Source: Clusia tigrina (taxonomy: Eukaryota > Arthropoda > Insecta > Diptera > Clusiidae). Taken from it: a stretch of 64,000 bases of DNA. Positions within the stretch are counted from its first letter, which is position 1, and every line of letters begins with the position of its first letter. Under the pieces are notes generated by a model. It saw nothing but the letters and a program-made list of their open reading frames with translations, had not been told where the DNA came from and made no database searches. Positions 9,555-19,922 of this stretch are shown here, in pieces. The stretch lies in contig OV050030.1 in assembly GCA_920105625.2 (NCBI GenBank), positions 85,086,570 to 85,150,569 on the forward strand. The letters run 5' to 3'. A program made the position numbers and the translations under genes.

Positions 9555-10822
9555 GATACGAAAACCAGGAAAAGAACCTCAAGTATCTTCATATTGGCCC
9601 ATAAGTCTCCTGCCTACCCTCTCTAAGCGGTTATTGCTAGAAAAATTAACATCAAAGCTCAATTCGATTATTCCTCATCATCAATTTGGGTTCCGCAAGC
9701 ATTATGGAACTAGTGCACCGAATTGCTTCTGAAATAAGACGAGCATTCGATTCAAAGGATGTACTGCTCAGGACATCACACTGACCTTTGACAAGCTTTC
9801 GCATGAAGGACTTATCTATAAAATTAGAAAGTTTCTGCCGAGCAATTTGCAAATGGCTTCTGGAGTCATATTTAACAAATCGGAAATTCAGAGTTAAATA
9901 TAAAAAATTTCTAACACCAGACTTTGAAAATATGGCTGAAGTGCCACAAGGTAGTGTGCTTGACCCTATGCTATACACTTTGTATACTTTTGATTTGCCA
10001 ACTGATAAACACCTCGGCTTTTGCGGATGACACAGCTATCCTGAGCACTCACCAAAATCCCCGGATAGCGGGATTTAGAAGAACAATTAAAGAAAATAGA
10101 AAGTTGGCGAGTCGATTGGCGCATCAAGGTAAACGAGCAAAAAAGTGTATATGTGACATTTACCCTCAACCCCCGGTGTTGTTCGGCAGTCTCCTTAAAT
10201 GGCATTGAAATCCCGCTAGCATCAGAGGTCAAATACTTAGGGTTGCATTTCGACCGACGCCTTACTTGGAGAAACCAAATAGAAGCGAAGAAATCTAAAT
10301 CAAACTCAGGGCAAGTTCGTTAGACTGGCTTATCGAAGTTAAGACTGGCATATATAGTGCTTATATACAAGACGTTCATTAAGCCAATTTGGACTTACGG
10401 TGTCCAGATTTGGGGCACTACTAGTGCAACAAATTTACAAATAATTCAAAGGGCTCCATCCAAAGTTTTAAGAACGATCACCGGCGCTCCATGTTTCATA
10501 AGAAATTAAAATATTCACCGCGAGCTGAGTATATCACCGGTTGAAAGAGAACTAGTAGACAAGGAAATAAAAACCCAAACTTAAGTGTCATCCAAATCAA
10601 CTAGCAAGGAATCTGTTTCAAGGGATGTATACATCTCGTCTTAAAAGACCACTACTATAATATAGTAATTTATAATTCTAAAACTAAAATTGCTCCAAGC
10701 ACTGGCGCGAAGCATCAATGTATTTATTAGTTAGTTGTAAGCTTTGAAAAATTATTGTTGGTTTTAAATTGAAAAAATACAGTAAAAAAATGTATGTTGA
10801 ATTTAAATAAAAATATGTAGCC
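9555..10822 (+). pseudogene. Jockey-1 LINE RT and 3' end (left arm)
   Basis: This is the RT domain of a Jockey-clade LINE, heavily broken. Recognisable pieces in order are YWPISLLPTLSK, HHQFGFRKHYGT, ESYLTNRKFRVKYKKF, EVPQGSVLDPMLYTLYTFD, FADDTAILS (RT catalytic aspartates, near 10020-10045), IWTYGVQIWGTT and the C-terminal IQRAPSKVLRTITGAP. The frame changes several times. The element ends in an AT-rich 3' UTR (about 10650-10800) with a degraded A-rich tail. It is the same subfamily as Jockey-2 at 36043 but clearly diverged. The 3' end is cut at 10823 by the junction with the gypsy element. Confidence 0.88.
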
Positions 10823-13800
10823 TGTTAACGTGTTGTAGATGTTGTATCGTGAGTTGCAGATCGCAATGCAATTTGGAACAGGGGTATGTGTTTGTCCCAA
10901 TCTTTCTGATTCCTGTCCAGGACTTTATTTATGTGTTCTTGAAGCGTACGATTAAATCTTTCTACCATTCCATCGGATTTCGGGTGTACAGGGGTTGTGC
11001 GAGTTTTGCGTATTTCCATCAATTCAATCATTTGCTTAAATATCGCTGACTCTAAATTTCTGCCTTGTTCCGAGTGCAATACAAGGAGAACTCTGAATCT
11101 GCAGACCCAATTATTGATAAATAGGATCGAAGCTGTACACAAAAGCTCTTTCAGTATGGTGAATGCCAGTATTCGTTATTCCACTCAAAAGGACAACTTT
11201 CCTCGTTAATAATAAATAATAGGTGCAAAGACCCAAGGAGCTGCACAGCTCATGCAGACTAGTTGGTATTGGTCAATCCTTTACTGACTCTATCTTATCT
11301 GGTTCTGTGTGTACTCCTTCAGATGTGACTTTATGTCCAAGGTACTTTACTACGAGGTACAAGGTACTTTTGAATAACGAGCATTTCTTTGCGCTCAGCT
11401 TCAATCCTGAAACTTCATCGCATCATTACTTCTTCCAAATTCTTCAAGTGGTCCTCGAAGTTTTTTCCCATAACGATGATGTCATCTAGGTAAACCAGAC
11501 ACGTTTTCTAGTGGAAACACTTTAGCACATGATGCATCAGGCGATCAAATGTAGCTGGATGGCATCACCAAAAATTGCCATAGTCCATCACCGGTGCTGA
11601 ATGCTCTTTTCCTTGTCTTCTTCGTCTACTCCCACTTGCCAATATCCGCTTTGTAAATCCAACGTTGAGAACCAATTTGTACCAGAAAGTGAGTCCAAGG
11701 TATCATTGATGCGATGTTGTCGATATCTGTCTCTCTTCCTTACTTTATTAAGTTTTCGATCATCTACACAGAAACGTGTGGAACCATCCGTTTCCTTGAC
11801 TAATTCTACTGGAGAACTCCAGGGGCTTGCTGATGGCTCAGTGACGTTGTTCTGATACACTTCCTTCAACTCCTCAAGGTACTCCTCTTGACGCTTGACG
11901 AATGGGTTGGCTCCACAAGTGGTGATTGTGTTTTTCACCATCTTTGCTCTGTCTTCGTTTTTACTCTTTTTAGCAATGTCTTGCCAAAAGTTCGCTCTCA
12001 GTCTGGCTCTGCTCTGTGGATAAGTCTTTACTCCATTCCTTCATTAGATCGCCGAGTACCTTTTTTTAGCTAGTATCTTAATTTTTGTGTCTCTCGGTTG
12101 GCTCTCACAGTTTACAATCGCTGAAATTGCCTGGCAATTTCCACTTACTTGTCCTTTCTCTATGGTTTTTGCGGTATTTGCAAGATTGACCACTATTTTG
12201 CTCTGCTGTTCTTCTACGTGGGTTTTTTCAATTATTATGTCGTCCATTACAAATTTTTCTTCAGTCTCCACCATCTACAACATGTTCTTCTCAACATCTC
12301 CGTCCATTTTGGCCCATTACAACTGGTATTTCGGTGTTTGCATATTTCAACATTCGGCTTTTCAAATCTAGGGTGAATCCATTCCGTATCATAAAATCCA
12401 CACCTAAGATAAATTCGTTCACAATATACGCAACTACAAATTCGTGCGTCACTGTTGCGGTGCCAATCGTGATATTTCGTGTAACTTTTCCAAGTACCGG
12501 TGCATCATCTCCAGTTGCCATACGCAAACTTATTCCCAGAAGCTACTCGATTCCCCGATCGATATGCCATCTGATTATGGAATGTGATGCCCTCGTATCC
12601 AATGTCACTATAATTTTTCTTAGGTTTATTACATTGTAGACAGCTAGGCTGTTGATTTTCCGTTCCATCTGAGATTCTGGGGGTAAATGTTGTGGGAGTA
12701 AGATCATGCCCCTCGACGCTGACTCCATTTAGTTTGACGATGGCTTATCAACATTTTGTGATTCCCTATTTTGGAATCTGGCTTGCTTTGGCGGTCTTAT
12801 ATGTGAGCGTGATGTAGGACGATTGCGTCTCGACTGACAATTATGAGACATGTGTCCAACCTCTCCGCAGGTAAAGCATATTCCCGTGAAATTATGTCCG
12901 TTTTCGACTTGCACCTGACGGGCTCTGCATACTGGCTGGCTAGCTACTGTCTCCATATACGTAGCTTTTGGATTTATTATTGTTGCACGCTTTATCTCCG
13001 CATCGCGAATGTCATATACGAAGGTGTCACTCATACATCCCTCAGTAATCTCGCCTGGATAAGCAAGATGGGTCAACCGTTCCACTTCCTCCGCAAACTG
13101 TTGTATCACCACTCATCTGTACACGTGTTCGTAGTTCTACTTGCTGCATCTGTTTCCGATGTTCACTACCATGCTTGCGCTGAACGGCATTCATCAAGCT
13201 GTCATAACTGTCTCGGTCACTTTCTGAATTAGTTTGAAGTACATGAGCAGCAGCACCTTTTAACGACACGGTTAATGCTGCCACTTTTTCGCGAGTACTC
13301 CAACCATTTGTGTTAGCGTTAGTCTCAAACTGCTTTCTGAACACGCTAAATGTCGTGGTTCTATCATAGGTCGGAGGTTTCATTTTATTGAGGATAAAGC
13401 TGGCATAGACAATGAACTTTTAGGTAGTAGGTGCATCGTTTGTTCTCTTTGTTGTTTAAATTCGTTTAGCTTTGTTCGTTCGCAATGATTTTTTGTTCTA
13501 CAGATTTTTCGAACGATTCCTGCCGTGTCTTAATTTCAGAAACCCTCTTGTCTACTATCTCGGATATTTCTTTCATCTGCTGAGCTCTTTTCCACTAGTT
13601 GAGTAAGTCGTGTTTCACTCTGTTGTAATTGTTCCTGTATCCCCTCATCGTCTGCTTGAAAATTTTGATGTAATTGCAACTGTATTGCACCGATGATTGC
13701 ACTCATGTCAAAGTTACCAGTATTACTTCCTGGCGGTGTTTCTTCCTCTCGAGATGTAATTTGCTCTTCAAATTGGAATTCATAGTCATCGACGCCTATA

Positions 13801-13846
13801 CCTTGCTAATCCAAAGCGCTTCTTAACCGCACATGCAGCTCCGCTT
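10823..13846 (-). mobile_element. Ty3/gypsy element, internally deleted (left arm copy)
   Basis: A minus-strand gypsy-group element. Right to left it shows gag (about 13840-12740, zinc knuckle CFTCGEVGHMSHNC), protease (12728-12543, LDTRASHS), RT (11941-11588, SPWSSPVELV and YLDD further left) and an integrase tail (11142-10825, TPVHPKSDGMVERFN). RNase H and the integrase N-terminus are absent. This copy lacks both LTRs: deletions cut it at 10823 and 13846, and about 50 bp are replaced by AT-rich filler near 11212-11222. The right-arm copy has the missing parts. Confidence 0.9.
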
Positions 13847-14140
13847 TTTTGTTGAATGCCTTGGATACAAGAGATTGTAATTGCTATTGGGATCCCTTTC
13901 CGCTGGACTCCCCAGTAAATACATCGCAATATTTGAATAAAGCTCCCTGTTTTCCTTCAACTGCTTAAATCATCTACTGAAATATTTTCAGCGGTTATAT
14001 TTGAAACTAAAGTTTCTTCTTATCATTATAAATTTTAAACTTTTATGAATTGTCGGGCTTCCATGGAGAATCTAGTAGCTTTTCTTCCAAATCGTCATCT
14101 ATTACACCTTTCCTTTTGAAGTATTTTCCAACAAATAAAA
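13847..14140 (-). pseudogene. hAT transposase remnant (left arm, truncated)
   Basis: The minus strand carries the start of the hAT-like sequence described for 19084-19740 (DDDLEEKLLDSPW, then the part leading into the TTF zinc finger). It is cut at the deletion joint at 13846. Only the N-terminal third is left. Confidence 0.65.
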
Positions 14141-16106
14141 TAATTTTCTGAAAAGAACAAATGCGTCAATTGAGCTGAAAATGTTATTAGGAGACTTTTT
14201 TTTATTTGCTTTGATATCAGTAATTTAATTTACATATATTCACTTAATTGAGTTTGTACGCTAATAAGTGTAATATTTTATTGATCATTCAGAGAGAAAT
14301 TATAGTAAACATGAAAAATATATTTTAATTTTCTAAGATTTCGGGGGGATTGATCCCCAATATCCACTTCGGTAAGGCCTTGCTTGCGGGTAAACACGAG
14401 ATCTTGCAGAGGCAGTGCGGAACCAAATAAATGACAATCCAGAGGCATTCGATGTGTGCCCTTAAATTACAAACTGTAAACTAAAAATTATTTTATATTT
14501 TCCTATATTTGGAGAAACCCAAAATTGTATTGAAGAATTTCAGTAAAAATTTCTTCGTTTCGAAATAAGTTGGAATACCTTGAAGGGGAAAAATGCGCCA
14601 CCTTAAGATACTTTCTATACAATCGGTAAAATGCAAGGGACAAACGGGTGCTGGATTGTTGCTAAAGGGTGAGGAAAAAAGTTTTGCAGGTGTGTTCTTT
14701 TTTGGTACTTTATATTGATAAATGTGTATCTTCTACAGAACTTTTGGAAAAATATGCCTATTTTTAATACATTGGATCACATCTTTGAACAAACAAAAGG
14801 TGTCAATCCTCCCGGGATCGTTAAGAGCGATAACTAATTTCTTTTGGATTACCAAAACAAAACGTTCGAACTGTCAGACTTGGAATTTGACAATGTTTAA
14901 AATAATAATTCGAATATCGCACTCTATATCCATTTCGTGATATTCCAGACTCCGAAAATCTGTCGACAACTTCTGTTTAATATTCCAGAATAGTGGGTTA
15001 TATTCTGTAAATTCTTCACACCAAATGCCAGCTATACGTAGTGTCACTTGATCCGCCGCTTTGGCTTGTGCCGCATTTACATTGTTGTCAAGTGTATGCT
15101 ACGCACAGCGTTTGCGGTCACATGCATTCATATGATTACATGTGCGGTAAGCTTGGATATTATTCAGTGTTGGTTTCAAATGCATTGTAGTGTTTTGGGT
15201 ACACTACACGCCTTCAACGTCACGAAACTGTTGATTACCGCCTTCCAGCTGTTTACTTTCATCATCACCATCCACCAGATCCTTAAATTCAAAAATGTAT
15301 TTTTTATGTTGCTCTGTTATGATGTTGTGTACAACAGCACACACCAAAATCCAACAAACATAGAAATTTCACAATCGAGTCGCCCTGGATTTAAATTTTT
15401 AAATCCTTCAGGCTGATCAACATCTCTTTCATCGATTTAGTGTTGAACAATAAATTGATAGAATTCCATTTTTCTCCTTTTTTGTGACATTATGAATATT
15501 TCTATTATTTTATGTTCAATTTCACTGCTACTATGTTAACACTAGCCAAAAATATCATTAAAAAAAAAATTATCAATGATTCTACATTATACAAACTGAC
15601 TCTGCCCGAACTGCCAAATTGTCGATTTTCTCAAATTGTTTACGAGGTTGCAAAAAAATGCGTTCTCGTAAACTGGCTACACAAATTTTGAGTTTTTCGA
15701 GCTTTCGCGTTTACAGGAAACCCCTTAAAATTATTATGACTGAAACTAATTTAGAAGTGGTATAATTAATTAGTTTCAATTTTTTGTTGGTGAAATTAAT
15801 GGGGGCAAGTGGAATGCTATTAATTTATTATTATTATTATTATTATATATATCACAGCTGACTGTTAACCTGCCTCGAGAATTTAAGGTCTAATGAGATT
15901 ATTGGGGTTTGCCATTTTATTGAAATATAATAAATTTTAACAGAATTGCCAAAAAGTTTCAGTTAATGTATTCCAGTTTTTAAATTTTTTAAACTCACTC
16001 TATTCTATTTATTATTTTAGAATTTGTTGTTTGTTGTTTATTTAATTTTTTTTTATTTATACACTGGGGGGTCCCCCTATTAAGGTGGTGAATCGCAGTG
16101 TCAGTG
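14141..16106. repeat. Unclassified AT-rich repeat, left arm inner part
   Basis: I recognise no protein domain here. It mirrors 17129-19080. A 122-codon open frame (15048-15416) is also open in the other arm, but it has low-complexity hydrophobic content and no motif; the arms are too young for openness to mean selection. Near the inner end is GGGGGGTCCCCCTATTAAGG at 16066-16085, possibly the terminus of a DNA transposon. Confidence 0.6.
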
Positions 16107-17128
16107 AGTTGTATGATTGTGATTTCAAATCTTGATTTTATTTTCGAATACTTTTACTTAAATCTTGTTTTTGAATTCATTTATTTTATGTTATTATTAT
16201 TTTTATTTATTTATACATTTAGGGTCCCCCTATTAAGGTGGTGAATCGCAGTGTCTATTTCTTAACCTTACAAAAGTATCTTGTTATCAGAGTTTTCGTT
16301 AGTTAAGCAATATGAAAAAAAATTGTATTTTGTTTTACAGTATAATTTTTTTCTTATTTTAATATGTATTACTCTATTTTATAAGTTTAATTTGTGATTC
16401 TCTAAGTGGATTCTATAAGCTGGAGCGACTCGTGGGAGTGTGTGATAATTGTTTTTTATAGATTAAATCTAGTTTTATTAAAGCGAATTTATGCTACATT
16501 TGAATATGAAGATTATTTTTGTAACGAATTTATTGACAAGACAAGTTACAACAGTAGTTACAATTGCGTATGTGGTTATGCCACCGTAATAATTTTTCAG
16601 AAGAAGAAACATTTTTTGGCAGATCTTATGGCTATTTCGGACACGCCACTTGTCCTCATCAGAGATCTTTCAATGAAAGGCAATTTTTCCCCAAGCATTT
16701 TTTATTATGTCTCACAATTCAAAAGCACACCAATTATGAACCCTCCCAGGAATCGAACCTGGGTCTACAGCTGTTGTAATCTGTCCATCCAGAAAACTAC
16801 GCTAACTGCAGGTGGTGAACTAACTGATCAAATTCTGTTCATGTACTGTCTCATTCCACCACACACTCTAATCAACTCTGTCTCATTATTACCCCTCTTT
16901 TGTTCCGTTAGGTCTCTCTCTCTGTTTTTTTATTACATTTCAGTGGTGTCATAGTACATTGCTTTTGTTAGTGGCAGGCTAATTAAGCCTGATCACACTA
17001 ACCTTCTAAGGATCCTTTCTATAACGTTTACAATTTGCAGATCCTATACAATTTGCAATACATTACAATGGCAGATCTTACAGCTATTTCGGACACGCCA
17101 CTTGTCCTCATCAGAGATCTTTCAATGA
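16107..17128. other. Spacer between the palindrome arms
   Basis: These 1,022 bases have no inverted partner. They hold a second copy of the inner-arm motif (AGGGTCCCCCTATTAAGGTG at 16221-16240, direct orientation relative to 16066), a SINE-like Pol III promoter on the minus strand, and two direct copies of a 60-bp sequence. The 182-codon open frame at 16406-16954 runs across the SINE and has no protein domain. Confidence 0.85.
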
Positions 17129-17129
17129 C
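16618..17129 (+). repeat. 60-bp direct repeat pair around the SINE
   Basis: Positions 16618-16677 and 17070-17129 share a nearly identical 60-bp sequence, including CTATTTCGGACACGCCACTT and TCATCAGAGATCTTTCAATG. The second copy ends exactly where the right arm begins. The pair is too long for a target-site duplication and looks like an internal duplication of an element. Confidence 0.9.
16739..16811 (-). ncRNA. tRNA-derived SINE head (A box and B box)
   Basis: On the minus strand, positions 16804-16785 fit the Pol III A box (TAGCGTAGTTTTCTGGATGG). Positions 16759-16749 are a perfect B box (GGTTCGATTCC), 55 bases downstream, which is the spacing in tRNAs. A T-stem can be drawn (CCAGG loop CCTGG). 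The acceptor ends (CTGCAGT and GAGGGTT) do not pair and the anticodon stem is poor, so this is not a working tRNA; it is most likely the head of a tRNA-derived SINE. The 3' body and tail are not defined. Confidence 0.6.
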
Positions 17130-19083
17130 ACTGACACTGCGATTCACCACCTTAATAGGGGGACCCCCCAGTGTATAAATAAAAAAAAAGATTAAATAAA
17201 CAAATTCTAAAATAATAAATATAATGGAGTGAGTTTAAAAAATTTAAAAAGTGGAATACATTAACTGAAACTTTTTGGCAGTTCTGTTAAAATTTATTAT
17301 ATTTCAATAAATTGGCAAACCCCAATAATCTCATTAGACCTTAATTTATCGAGGCAAGTTAACAGTCAGCTGTGATATATAATAATAATAATTATAAATT
17401 AATAGCATTCCACTTGCCCCCATTAATTTCACCAACAAAAAATTGAAACAAATTAATTATACCACTTCTAAATTGGTTTCAGTCATAATAATTTTAAGGG
17501 GTTTCCTGTAAACGCGAAAAACTCGAAATTTGTGTAGCCAGTTTACGAGAACGCATTTTTTTGCAACCTCGTAAACAATTTGAGAAAATCGACAATTTGG
17601 CAGTTCGGGCAGAGTCAGTTTGTATAATGTAGAATCATTGATAATTTTTTTTTTAATGATATTTTTGGCTAGTGTTAACATAGTAGCAGTGAAATTGAAC
17701 TTAAAATAATAGAAATATTCATAATGTCACAAAAAAGGAGAAAAATGGAATTCTATCAATTTATTGTTCAACACTAAATCAATGAAAGAGATGTTGATCA
17801 GCCTGAAGGAATTAAAAATTTAAATCCAGGGCGACTCGATTGTGAAATTTCTATGTTTGTTGGATTTTGGTGTGTGCTGTTGTACACAACATCATAACAG
17901 AGCAACATAAAAAATACATTTTTGAATTTAAGGATCTGGTGGATGGTGATGATGAAAGTAAACAGCTGGAAGGCGGTAATCAACAGTTTCGTGACGTTGA
18001 AGGCGTGTAGTGTACCCAAAACACTACAATGCATTTGAAACCAACACTGCCTAATATCCAAGCTTACTGCACATGTAATCATATGAATGCATGTGACCGC
18101 AAACGCTGTGCGTAGCATACACTTGATAACAATGTAAACGCGGCACAAGCCAAAGCGGCGGATCAAGTGACACTACGTATAGCTGGCATTTAGTGTGAAG
18201 AATTTGCAGAATATAACCCACTATTCTGGAATATTAAACAGAAGTTGTCGACAGATTTTCGGAGTCTGGAATATCACGAAATGGATATAGAGTGCGATAT
18301 TCGAATTATTATTTTAAACATTGTCAAATTCCAAGTCTGACAGTTCGAACGATTTGTTTTGGTAATCCAAAAGAAATTAGTTATCGCTCTTAATGATCCC
18401 GGGAGGATTGACACCTTTTGTTTGTTCAAAGATGTGATCCAATGTATTAAAAATAGGCATATTTTTCCAAAAGATCTGTAGAAGAGACACATTTATCAAT
18501 ATAAAGTATATAAAAAGAACACACCTGCAAAACTTTTTTCCTCAGCCTTTAGCAACAATCCAGCACCAGTTTGTCCCTTGCATTTTACTGATTGCATAGA
18601 AAGTATCTTAAGGTGGCGCATTTTCCCCTTCAAGGTATTCCAACTTATTTCGAAACGAAGAAATTTTTACTGAAATTCTTCAATACAATTTTGGGTTTCT
18701 CCAAATATAGGAAAATATAAAATAATTTTTAGTTTACAGTTTGTAATTTAAGGGCACACATCGAATGCCTCTGGATTGTCATTTATTTGGTTCCGCACTG
18801 CCTCTGCAAGATCTCGTGTTTACCCGCAAGCAAGGCCTTACCGAAGTGGATATTGGGGATCAATCCCCCCGAAATCTTAGAAAATTATAATATATTTTTC
18901 ATGTTTACTATAATTTCTCTCTGAATGATCAATAAAATATTACACTTATTAGCGTACAAACTCAATTAAGTGAATATATGTAAATTAAATTACTGATATC
19001 AAAGCAAATAAAAAAAAGTCTCCTAATACCATTTTGAGCTCAATTGACGCATTTGTTCTTTTCAGAAAATTATTTTATTTGTT
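17130..19083. repeat. Unclassified AT-rich repeat, right arm inner part
   Basis: Mirror of 14141-16106; no recognisable gene. It includes the minus-strand 122-codon open frame at 17798-18166, which differs from its mirror at a handful of residues. It probably belongs to the hAT element whose coding remnant follows, as non-coding or terminal sequence, but I cannot show this. Confidence 0.55.
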
Positions 19084-19740
19084 GGAAAATACTTCAAAAG
19101 GAAAGGTGTAATAGATGACGATTTGGAAGAAAAGCTACTAGATTCTCCATGGAAGCCCGACAATTCATAAAAGTTTAAAATTTATAATGATAAGAAGAAA
19201 CTTTAGTTTCAAATATAACCGCTGAAAAAATTTCAGTAGATGATTTAAGCAGTTGAAGGAAAACAGAGAGCTTTATTCAAATATTGCGATGTATTTACTG
19301 GGGAGTCCAGCGGAAAGGGATCCCATCAGCAATTACAATCTCTTGTATCCAAGGCATTCAACAAATGGAAAGAATCTATACGAGATCTAAAAAATCATAG
19401 CGATAAAAACTGTGAACTAATGGTGGAAAATTTTTTCTAAAAAAATTTTCTACAAAAATCAATAAAAAGATGTTAGAGAACAACGCGATAGTGGGCGTGC
19501 ATTACAATTAGCAAAAAGCCGAAAAAAAACTTATACCTATTATTGAAACCATCAAGCTATATGGCCGACAAGAATTTGCTTTAAGGGGAACCAGCGAATC
19601 TGATCAAATGAAGTGTCAAGGAACCGAACCAGAAGTAAGGGACGATAATTTTCGAGCTATATTGCGGATGTGTGACAAATGTACCAGATTGGAAGAATCT
19701 GTTACACCGCTTAATGCAACATACGTAAGCTCGAAATTAG
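19084..19740 (+). pseudogene. hAT transposase remnant with TTF-type zinc finger
   Basis: Broken plus-strand pieces resemble the ZMYM1/TTF-type hAT proteins. In order: DDDLEEKLLDSPWKPDNS near 19110; KYCDVFTGESSGKGSHQQ followed by FNKWKESIRDLKNHSDK (open 19279-19440, the zf-TTF region); then LIPIIETIKLYGRQEFALRG and VRDDNFRAILRMC (about 19530-19680). The last two match the segment linking the zinc finger to the RNase H-like transposase core. Stops and frameshifts separate every piece and the catalytic core is absent. A truncated gypsy LTR begins right after, so the gypsy element appears to have inserted here. Confidence 0.7.
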
Positions 19741-19749
19741 AAAATCACC

Positions 19750-19871
19750 TGATTAGCATTTTTTATTATTTATTTAACCAGAGATTATTTGATCATTACA
19801 CAATCCAGTAAGTAGTACAAATTCGAGTATTGAGAGTTAGTACAAATTGTCTATAGTGGAATTTCGTAACA
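19750..19871 (+). repeat. Gypsy element 5' LTR, truncated
   Basis: The sequence from about 19760 to 19871 aligns with the end of the 3' LTR at 23370-23474 (shared landmarks: GATTATTACACAAT-like segment, CGAGTATTGAGAG, AATTTCGTAAC). It ends at AACA just before the primer site. The first 150 or so bases of the LTR are missing. The copies are well diverged, so this insertion is old. Confidence 0.7.
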
Positions 19872-19873
19872 AT

Positions 19874-19891
19874 TGGTGTCAGAAGTGGAAT
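19874..19891 (+). promoter_or_regulatory. Gypsy primer binding site, tRNA-Leu type
   Basis: TGGTGTCAGAAGTGGAAT begins two bases after the LTR end. It matches, except for one base, the complement of the 3' end of an insect tRNA-Leu (CCACTTCTGACA plus CCA), as I recall that tRNA. Confidence 0.7.
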
Positions 19892-19922
19892 TATGTATCT
19901 GTAATAAGCAATGGTTAAATTT

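Larger units (their letters stand above)
5457..16106. repeat. Left arm of a giant palindrome
   Basis: The left arm is the reverse complement of 17129-29017 along almost its whole length. The correspondences are: LTR 5457-5791 with 28683-29017; copia LTRs 5964-6128 and 9400-9554 with 28346-28510 and 24910-25064; the 122-codon open frame at 15048-15416 with 17798-18166. Paired translations differ at only a few positions, suggesting roughly 97-99% identity outside indels (my estimate by eye). The left arm is about 1.2 kb shorter, explained mostly by two deletions of about 630-640 bp. The inner end is CAGTGTCAGTG at 16096-16106. Confidence 0.95.

Noticed and set aside
15048..15416. A conserved 122-residue membrane protein mirrored in both arms
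   Set aside because: The arms are too recent for conservation to show selection, and there is no motif or start context of note.
16739..16811. A functional tRNA gene on the minus strand
   Set aside because: The B box and T arm are good, but the acceptor strands do not pair and the anticodon stem is weak; a SINE head fits better.
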